The notes beneath the pieces are model-generated. The model was not told the origin of the DNA. It ran no database searches and saw only the letters and a list, made by a program, of their open reading frames with translations. Below are positions 13,577 to 18,076 of a stretch of 18,076 nucleotides of DNA, piece after piece (within the stretch, counting starts at the first letter, position 1; each line of letters begins with the position of its first letter). The position numbers and the translations under genes were made by a program. The stretch is from Anaerolineae bacterium (lineage in GTDB: Bacteria; Chloroflexota; Anaerolineae; JAAYZQ01): contig JAFGOG010000502.1 in the NCBI GenBank assembly GCA_016926595.1, positions 1-18,076 of the forward strand. Reading direction: 5' to 3'.

Positions 13577-13596
13577 GGCAGGCAGGAATGCCTGCC
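13577..13596. repeat. REP-like palindrome between rpmE and tdk
   Basis: A perfect 8-bp inverted repeat GGCAGGCA (13577-13584) / TGCCTGCC (13589-13596) around GGAA, without a T-tract. The motif (read as RQECLP-like peptides in translated frames) resembles short interspersed palindromes I know from GC-rich bacterial genomes. It occurs once here, so repeat status is inferred. Confidence 0.5.
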
Positions 13597-13623
13597 CCAC
13601 GGTACTTTCGAGGGAGTAGAGCG

Positions 13624-14208
13624 ATGCGCCATAGCTACAACGGGGGGTGGATTGAGGTGGTGTGCGGCAGTATGTTCAGCGGTAAGACAGAGGAGCTGAT
13701 CCGCCGCGTTCGCCGGGCCCGGATCGCCAAACAAAAGGTCCAGGTTTTCAAGCCGCAGATAGACGTCCGCTACCAGGTCGAGAAGGTCTCGTCTCACGAC
13801 GGCCTGGCCTGGGAGGCGATCCCGGTAGCACATGCCCGCGAGATCTTGGAGCACCTGGAGCCGGATACGAACGTTGTCGCCGTGGACGAAGCTCAGTTCT
13901 TTGACTGGGAGCTGTCGGACGTGTGCCAGGAGCTGGCACAGCGCGGCTTGCGGGTCATCGCCGCCGGCCTCGACATGGATTTCCGGGGCGAGCCGTTTGG
14001 CCCGATGCCGCTGCTGATGGCCGAAGCGGAAGAGGTGACCAAGCTGCAGGCGATCTGCGTGGTGTGTGGGGCGCCGGCCAGCCGCACTCAGCGCCTGATC
14101 AATAACCTGCCGGCCGGCTATGATGAGCCGGTCATCCTGGTCGGCGGGAGCGAGTCGTACGAAGCCCGCTGCCGGACGTGCCACGAAGTACCGGGGAAAC
14201 CAAAATAG
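13624..14208 (+). CDS. tdk: thymidine kinase (TK1/type II)
   Basis: The 194-residue enzyme phosphorylates thymidine to dTMP with ATP in pyrimidine salvage. The P-loop is GSMFSGKT (15-22), the catalytic Glu is in VDEAQFF (Glu89), and the [10 protein letters not shown] segment (118-127) is typical. A structural zinc is held by Cys145/Cys148 (CVVCG) and Cys183/Cys186 (CRTC). SYEARCR holds the lasso Tyr180. Start: an in-frame ATG at 13588 falls in the REP-like palindrome and adds 12 unlikely residues; ATG 13624 has AGGGAG 7 nt upstream and was chosen. The gene lies ~95 nt after the rpmE terminator and is convergent with the NfeD gene. Confidence 0.95.
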   Translation: MRHSYNGGWIEVVCGSMFSGKTEELIRRVRRARIAKQKVQVFKPQIDVRYQVEKVSSHDGLAWEAIPVAHAREILEHLEPDTNVVAVDEAQFFDWELSDVCQELAQRGLRVIAAGLDMDFRGEPFGPMPLLMAEAEEVTKLQAICVVCGAPASRTQRLINNLPAGYDEPVILVGGSESYEARCRTCHEVPGKPK

Positions 14209-14231
14209 ATCCTTTGCTTCGCTCCTTGGTC

Positions 14232-14259
14232 TGCCTGCGCCCGCGGTGCGGCACAGGCA
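14232..14259. other. hairpin in the tdk/nfeD convergent gap
   Basis: TGCCTG (14232-14237) pairs with CAGGCA (14254-14259), with an inner GCC/GC-GCGGC pairing. It sits between two convergent genes and could slow polymerase from both sides, but neither strand shows a T-tract, so calling it a terminator is weak. Confidence 0.35.
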
Positions 14260-14289
14260 TCCGGCCAGGACAGGCGGGATGGACTGGGC

Positions 14290-15591
14290 TCAGGGCGCTC
14301 TTTTGACTGTGAGGCGGAGCCCTTCCATGGCCACGATCTCGACCTTTTCCCCCTGGGCGATGGGGCCATCGACCGCCGTAGCGCGCCATAGCTCGCCCTG
14401 GATAAAGACGATGCCTTCGGGGTCGAGCGGCGTGCGGGCCTCGGCCAGGCTGCCGACCAACCCCTCCCGACCGGTGACAATCGGCCACTGTTGGGCGCGG
14501 ATCAGCTTGGCGATGGCAAAGGCAAAAAAGAGACCGGTGACGGTGGCCACGGCTACGACGACGATCACCGACACGCGGTAGAGGGGCGAGTTGAATAGGA
14601 TCAGCGCCCCGGCGATGAGGGAAGCGATCCCGCCTGCGGTCAGTACGCCGTGGGTGGGCGCCTTGACGTCCACGACAAAGAGCACAAAAGCCAAAGCGAT
14701 AAAGATCAATCCTGTATAGTTTACCGGCAGCACCCCCAGGGAGTAGAAGGCCAGCAGCAGACAGATCACGCCGACGATGCCGGCGGCATAGCCGCCTGGG
14801 CTGGACAGCTCGAACAGGATGGCGTTGAGGCCGAGGGTCAGCAGGATAAAAGCGATCGTCGGGTTGGTGACGATGTGCAGGAACTGCTCGACGGCTGTCA
14901 TCGGCAGCTCGTTGATCTGGGCGCCAGCGGTATGCAGCACCACTTCCCGGCCGTCGACGGTCGCCTTGAAACCGTCCAGTTGGCCGAGCAGGTCGTCCAG
15001 GTCGGCGGCGACGAAATCGATCACACCCAAATCCAGGGCTTCCTGGGCTGTGGCGGCCTTGGCTTCCTGGATCGCCGATTCGGCCCAGGCGACGGCCTGC
15101 TCACCGCGCCGGCTGGTCAGGGCCCGCACCTGGGCCTTCAGGTCCTCTTTTACCTTGGTTTCCATCGTCTCGCCCAGGTCTTCGCCCTCGCTGCCGACCG
15201 GGCTGGCGGCGCCGATGGTCGTGCCGGGGGCCATGGCGGCGACGTGGCCGGCGAGGGTGATCAGCGTCCCGGCCGAGGCGGCATAGGCGCCCTTGGGATA
15301 GACATAGACGACGACCGGCACGTCGGCGTCGAGCAGCGATTGGACGATCTTGCTCATCAGGTCGATCTGGCCGCCGGGCGTGTTCAGCTCGACGATCAGC
15401 GCCTCGGCCCCGTCGGCCTCGGCGGTGCGGATTCCGCGCTGGATGTAGCTGATCATGATCGGGGTGACGGCGCCCTCGATCTGGAGCAGGTCGACGTGGC
15501 GCGCCTCTTGGGCCATGGCGCCGAGTGCCGGGCCGAGTAAGATCACCAGCCATAACAGATTTTTAACCGATCGTTTCCAGTTGCGAGCCAT
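14290..15591 (-). CDS. full-length NfeD-family membrane serine protease
   Basis: 433 residues from ATG 15591. A signal peptide or anchor (about 11-28) leads to a ClpP-like protease domain: HVDLLQIEGAVTP, ELNTPGGQID, and KGAYAASAGT with nucleophile Ser106. The partner Lys is probably 146 or 148 in METKVKEDL. Several transmembrane helices follow (about 230-365), then a C-terminal OB-fold NfeD domain (about 370-433). Long NfeD proteins cleave C-terminal regions of stomatin-like partners and act in membrane quality control; no stomatin/FloA gene is in the window. Start: GTG 15597 is in frame, but AAAGG lies 8 nt before ATG 15591 and only 2 nt before the GTG. The promoter is at 15627-15655. Confidence 0.9.
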   Translation of the reverse strand: MARNWKRSVKNLLWLVILLGPALGAMAQEARHVDLLQIEGAVTPIMISYIQRGIRTAEADGAEALIVELNTPGGQIDLMSKIVQSLLDADVPVVVYVYPKGAYAASAGTLITLAGHVAAMAPGTTIGAASPVGSEGEDLGETMETKVKEDLKAQVRALTSRRGEQAVAWAESAIQEAKAATAQEALDLGVIDFVAADLDDLLGQLDGFKATVDGREVVLHTAGAQINELPMTAVEQFLHIVTNPTIAFILLTLGLNAILFELSSPGGYAAGIVGVICLLLAFYSLGVLPVNYTGLIFIALAFVLFVVDVKAPTHGVLTAGGIASLIAGALILFNSPLYRVSVIVVVAVATVTGLFFAFAIAKLIRAQQWPIVTGREGLVGSLAEARTPLDPEGIVFIQGELWRATAVDGPIAQGEKVEIVAMEGLRLTVKRAP

Positions 15592-15626
15592 ATCCACAGC
15601 CTTTCTAGGGTCTACTTTCTGTCTAC

Positions 15627-15655
15627 ATTATACTACAATCCGAAACAGAAAGCAA
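15627..15655 (-). promoter_or_regulatory. promoter of the NfeD gene
   Basis: On the minus strand: TTGCTT (15655-15650), a 17-nt spacer and perfect TATAAT (15632-15627). The start near 15620 gives a ~30-nt leader. It lies back to back with the plus promoter at 15672-15700. Confidence 0.7.
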
Positions 15656-15671
15656 CACCGGCTTGAGGAAG

Positions 15672-15700
15672 TTGACTTGATGAGGGTATCATGCTACGAT
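15672..15700 (+). promoter_or_regulatory. promoter of the DUF4177-like gene
   Basis: TTGACT (15672-15677), a 17-nt spacer and TACGAT (15695-15700). Because the ATG at 15691 falls in this promoter, the translation start at 15745 is favoured. Confidence 0.58.
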
Positions 15701-15744
15701 GGTTGGGAGATTTGGAATTTCAACGCGGCGCACAAGGAGGACCT

Positions 15745-15960
15745 ATGCAAAAGTTCGAGTTTTGCGAGATCTACTATTCCGATTATATCTGGCTTGTCTC
15801 CACCTACACGCCAAGCGGTCGTGTCGACAAGCGCTTGGACCGAGATCCGAGAGAGCGGGCGATTGCGGAGCTTGGCCTGGCAGGCTGGCAGTTGGTCAGC
15901 GTGCTTCCGGCGTCGTCAGGCCATATCAGCCGCTACTACTTCCAACGGCCCGTGCCGTGA
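15745..15960 (+). CDS. small DUF4177-like protein
   Basis: 71 residues, beginning MQKFEFCEIYYSDYIW. The end LAGWQLVSVLPASSGHISRY plus YFQRPVP matches the GWELVSV...YFLKRP pattern of DUF4177-type small proteins, a tiny alpha/beta fold of unknown role often encoded as a lone gene. No signal peptide or membrane segment. AAGGAGG ends 4 nt before the ATG; the longer frame from ATG 15691 overlaps the promoter and lacks a ribosome-binding site. GC content is lower than in most neighbours. It is divergent from the NfeD gene and no terminator was found after it. Gene reality is fairly sure, family less so. Confidence 0.68.
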   Translation: MQKFEFCEIYYSDYIWLVSTYTPSGRVDKRLDRDPRERAIAELGLAGWQLVSVLPASSGHISRYYFQRPVP

Positions 15961-16093
15961 CCCCTCGTACTGCCTGTGTGGGATTGCCCGGTGAGCCTTG
16001 TCGCGCCTGGAAACCCAGTTCATGGCGCTGATCCTATGGGCGCAAACTAGACCTTGCAGCAAGCCCACCCGACTTGCCCCGACTTGAGCCTCC
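15961..16093. other. intergenic stretch after the DUF4177-like gene
   Basis: No gene, terminator or repeat could be recognised in these ~130 bp. The next identifiable element is the promoter at 16094. Confidence 0.4.
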
Positions 16094-16121
16094 TTGACAG
16101 CAGAGAAGACTGTGCTATAAT
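16094..16121 (+). promoter_or_regulatory. consensus promoter upstream of the RCC1-like gene
   Basis: Perfect TTGACA (16094-16099), a 16-nt spacer and perfect TATAAT (16116-16121). The start is expected near 16128, about 200 nt before the coding sequence. Confidence 0.82.
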
Positions 16122-16127
16122 AGTGGG

Positions 16128-16278
16128 AGCCAAACACCAGGCCCTCAGGGCCTGATCGCAAACCGCATATTCACGGGTTCTGATTCCCCAGGGCGAGGTC
16201 GTGCATTTCGTCGCTTCTTTGTGGACCCATCGTAGACGATGCCCGCCCGCGCCAGCGCGTGGGCGGGTGTTCTCTTTT
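16128..16278 (+). ncRNA. structured leader or independent small RNA, unknown class
   Basis: A ~150-nt transcript is bounded by the consensus promoter and an intrinsic terminator. It contains a 7-bp hairpin CAGGCCC-TCA-GGGCCTG (16138-16154) and CATCGT-AG-ACGATG (16228-16241), which abuts and shares bases with the foot of the terminator. GGGCG (16191-16195) can pair with CGCCC (16244-16248) of the terminator arm, a possible weak anti-terminator. I could not match it to a known riboswitch or to 6S, SRP or tmRNA. It may be a cis-acting attenuator of the RCC1-like gene or a free sRNA. Confidence 0.45.
16242..16278 (+). terminator. intrinsic terminator in the leader of the RCC1-like gene
   Basis: An 11-bp GC-rich stem (16242-16252 with 16257-16267, one G-U pair), a CAGC loop, and the tail TGTTCTCTTTT. 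It ends ~52 nt before the start codon on the same strand, so transcription of the gene requires read-through or anti-termination. Confidence 0.72.
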
Positions 16279-16330
16279 GCCGGAGCGAGACAAGTCTGCA
16301 GAAACCTGAAAGAGAAAGAGAGGAAATGAA

Positions 16331-18046
16331 ATGGCAGCCAAGCATTCCATCCGGTACGCGACGGCAGCCCTAGGCTTGCTGCTCGTCGCCGCACTGCTGG
16401 CCCTGCCCAGCCAGGCGGCGCCCGCCCCGCAAGGAACTGCCCTTAGCTCGCCGTGGTTCCCAGAGACCCTCAGCTCGGGCGCATATCACGCCTGTGCGCT
16501 GCGGACCGATGGTACGGCGGACTGCTGGGGGAAGAACGACTGGGGCGAGGCGACGCCGCCGGCCGGCACCTTCACCCAGGTCAGCGGAGGCGGCTATCAC
16601 ACCTGCGGGCTGCGGACCGACAGCACGCTGGCCTGCTGGGGGCAGGATGGCTCTGGCCAGGCCACGCCGCCGGCCGGGACCTTTACCCAGGTAAGCGCGG
16701 GCTGGAATCACACCTGCGGGCTGCGGACCGACGGCACGCTGGCGTGCTGGGGGGATAACACCTATGGCCAGTCCACGCCGCCAGCCGGCACATTCACTCA
16801 GGTAAGCGCCGGCGGCGATCACACCTGTGGGCTGCAGACCGACGGGACGCTGGTCTGCTGGGGGGATAACACCTATGGCCAGGCGACGCCGCCGGCTGGG
16901 ACCTTTAGCCAGATCAGCGGAGGCGTCTGGCACACCTGCGGACTGCAAACCGGCGGGACGGTGGCCTGCTGGGGGCGAAATGACTACGGACAGGCGACGC
17001 CGCCGGCCGGCACCTTCAGCCAGGTCAGCGCTGGCGGCCATCACACCTGCGGGCTGCAGACCGACGGGACGCCGGCCTGCTGGGGGGCCGACTATTTGGG
17101 CCAGGCGACGCCGCCAGCCGGCACTTTCAGCCAGGTCAGCGCAGGCTTTCGTCACACCTCCGGGCTGCAGACGGGCGGCGCGCTGGCCTGCTGGGGGGAC
17201 AACGATAATGGCGTGTCTACCCCGCCGGCCGGCGCCTTTAGCCAGCGGCGGGTCAGCGCCGGCGGATACCACAGTTGTGGGCTGCGGACCGACGGCAAAC
17301 TGGCCTGCTGGGGAAACGATGGCTCCGGCCAGGCCACACCGCCAGCCGGCAACTTTACCCAGGCCAGCGCGGGCGAATATCATGTGTGTGGCCTCCAGAC
17401 GGACGGCACGCTGGCCTGCTGGGGGGGCAACAGTAACGGGCAGGCCACGCCGCCGGCGGGCACCTTCAGCCAGGTCAGCGCCGGCGGGTCCCACACCTGT
17501 GGGCTGCAGACTGACGGCACGCTGGCCTGCTGGGGGAGCAACAACCATGGCCAGAGCACGCCCCCAGCCGGCACCTTCAGCCAACTCAGCGCCGGTTATG
17601 GCCACACCTGCGGGCTGCAGACTGACAGCGCATTGGCCTGTTGGGGGTGGGATTCTGACGGGCAGGCTACGCCGCCGGCCGGGACTTTCAGCCAGGTCAG
17701 CGCTGGCCTCAAGCACACCTGCGGGCTGCAGACCGACGGCACGCTGGCCTGCTGGGGGAACAACGACTACGGCCAGGCCACGCCGCCAGCCGGGACCTTC
17801 AGCCAGGTCAGCGCGGGCGGCGATCACACCTGCGGCATCCAGACCAACGGCACACTGGCCTGCTGGGGGCGGAACGACGACGGCGAGGCCACACCTCCAG
17901 CCGGGACCTTCACCCAGGTCAGCGCTGGGCGGTTTCACACCTGCGGGCTGCGGACCAACGGTTACTGGACCTGCTGGGGGGCCAACAGCTACGGCCAGTT
18001 GAACGGTTACCGGGTCACCCTGCCGCTGGCCGCGCGCAACAACTGA
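16331..18046 (+). CDS. secreted RCC1-like repeat protein (14 units)
   Basis: 571 residues. A signal peptide (about 1-29, likely cut at SQA|AP) is followed by 13 full 37-residue units and a partial 14th. The unit consensus is GGxHTCGLQTDGTLACWG-x-N-x-x-GQATPPAGTFSQVSA, which contains the RCC1-type HxCxLxxDGxxxCWGxNxxGQ blade. RCC1 repeats build beta-propellers; two seven-bladed propellers would be possible. Each unit has two Cys (CGL and CWG), except unit 7, where the first is Ser (HTSGL) and which carries two extra residues (QRRVSA). The C-terminus YRVTLPLAARNN resembles a short tail common on secreted Chloroflexota proteins. Ligand and role are unknown; surface binding is a guess. AGGA lies 6 nt before the ATG. 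It is preceded by a structured leader with a terminator. Confidence 0.88.
   Translation: MAAKHSIRYATAALGLLLVAALLALPSQAAPAPQGTALSSPWFPETLSSGAYHACALRTDGTADCWGKNDWGEATPPAGTFTQVSGGGYHTCGLRTDSTLACWGQDGSGQATPPAGTFTQVSAGWNHTCGLRTDGTLACWGDNTYGQSTPPAGTFTQVSAGGDHTCGLQTDGTLVCWGDNTYGQATPPAGTFSQISGGVWHTCGLQTGGTVACWGRNDYGQATPPAGTFSQVSAGGHHTCGLQTDGTPACWGADYLGQATPPAGTFSQVSAGFRHTSGLQTGGALACWGDNDNGVSTPPAGAFSQRRVSAGGYHSCGLRTDGKLACWGNDGSGQATPPAGNFTQASAGEYHVCGLQTDGTLACWGGNSNGQATPPAGTFSQVSAGGSHTCGLQTDGTLACWGSNNHGQSTPPAGTFSQLSAGYGHTCGLQTDSALACWGWDSDGQATPPAGTFSQVSAGLKHTCGLQTDGTLACWGNNDYGQATPPAGTFSQVSAGGDHTCGIQTNGTLACWGRNDDGEATPPAGTFTQVSAGRFHTCGLRTNGYWTCWGANSYGQLNGYRVTLPLAARNN
16478..17926 (+). repeat. 111-bp tandem coding repeat, 13 copies
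   Basis: Thirteen consecutive 111-bp units encode the 37-residue blades; unit 7 is 117 bp. Units are very similar at DNA level (recurring ACGCCGCCGGCCGG, CACACCTGCGGGCTGC, GGCCTGCTGGGGG blocks), pointing to recent duplication or gene conversion. Copy number may vary between strains. Confidence 0.9.
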
Positions 18047-18076
18047 TTCCGACCCGGCCAAACCACCAGGCGCCTG

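Noticed and set aside
13588..13623. Upstream ATG for tdk
   Set aside because: It lies in the REP-like palindrome; ATG 13624 has a well-placed AGGGAG and gives the normal TK1 N-terminus.
15691..15744. Longer start for the DUF4177-like protein
   Set aside because: The ATG overlaps the spacer and -10 of the promoter and has no ribosome-binding site, while AAGGAGG precedes 15745.
16128..16278. c-di-GMP (GEMM) riboswitch, suggested by GCAAACC at 16158-16164
   Set aside because: The remaining conserved GEMM elements (second GCAAAG-like strand, tetraloop and receptor) are not seen.
16201..16329. 42-codon upstream ORF from GTG 16201 that ends over the RCC1-like start
   Set aside because: Only 2 nt separate its GAGG from the GTG, composition is not coding-like, and it runs straight through the terminator hairpin; kept only as a remote possibility.
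16478..17926. CRISPR-like regular repeat
   Set aside because: The period is 111 bp in frame with a protein repeat; there are no short palindromic repeats with unique spacers and no cas genes.
16370..18061. 563-residue minus-strand ORF opposite the RCC1-like gene
   Set aside because: Mirror of GC-rich tandem repeats; no homology-like motifs, no ribosome-binding site, and the plus strand has the signal peptide and RCC1 blades.

Overview
The window reads as chromosomal DNA of a GC-rich bacterium, most likely a member of the Chloroflexota (Anaerolineae-like). That assignment is an inference. It rests on the pairing of a B12-binding/radical SAM protein with its DUF2344 partner just ahead of rplU-rpmA, on the secreted 37-residue WG...GQ repeat protein ending in a YRVTLPLAARNN-type tail, and on overall protein style. 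tRNA 3' CCA ends are not encoded. No phage, transposon, CRISPR array or rRNA was seen.

Layout. 1-1664 (minus): a truncated PHP-domain metallohydrolase and an alpha/beta hydrolase of lower GC. 1697-2885 (plus): an adenosine-deaminase-family gene whose promoter faces the hydrolase promoter head-on. 2882-3341: a tRNA array (Phe, Gly, Cys, Leu) with a consensus promoter, a terminator-like hairpin inside it and a terminator at its end. 3361-4711: a small TusA/YedF-like carrier gene overlapping by 1 nt a selenophosphate synthetase gene. The true start of selD lies upstream of an in-frame UGA in the AAG-UGA-AAK active site, so SelD is itself a selenoprotein with a SECIS-like hairpin just after the UGA. 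4688-6828 (minus): a membrane-anchored HExxH metalloprotease and a two-TM double zinc-ribbon protein. 6925-8817 (minus): an ABC-F ATPase with a full attenuator-like leader: consensus promoter, perfect Shine-Dalgarno, 18-codon leader peptide, intrinsic terminator, then the gene. 9102-12559 (plus): DUF1848, B12-binding/radical SAM (TIGR03960-like) and DUF2344 (TIGR03936-like) genes. 12519-13530: rplU-rpmA-rpmE from a consensus promoter buried in the DUF2344 gene and closed by a terminator. 13624-14208: thymidine kinase behind a REP-like hairpin. 14290-15591 (minus): a full-length NfeD-type membrane serine protease. 15745-15960: a DUF4177-like small protein. 16094-18046: a consensus promoter, a structured ~150-nt leader or small RNA ending in a terminator, and a secreted RCC1-like 14-repeat protein.

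How parts work together. TusA-like plus SelD form a selenium-activation module, and the UGA in selD implies that selA, selB and selC exist elsewhere in the genome. The ABC-F leader has the layout of ribosome-sensing attenuators upstream of ribosome-protecting ABC-F genes. The three Fe-S/radical-SAM-related genes sit directly upstream of ribosomal protein genes, but their substrate is unknown. The best second-look items are the ABC-F attenuator, the selenocysteine SelD with its palindromic operator-like site, and the structured leader before the RCC1-like gene.
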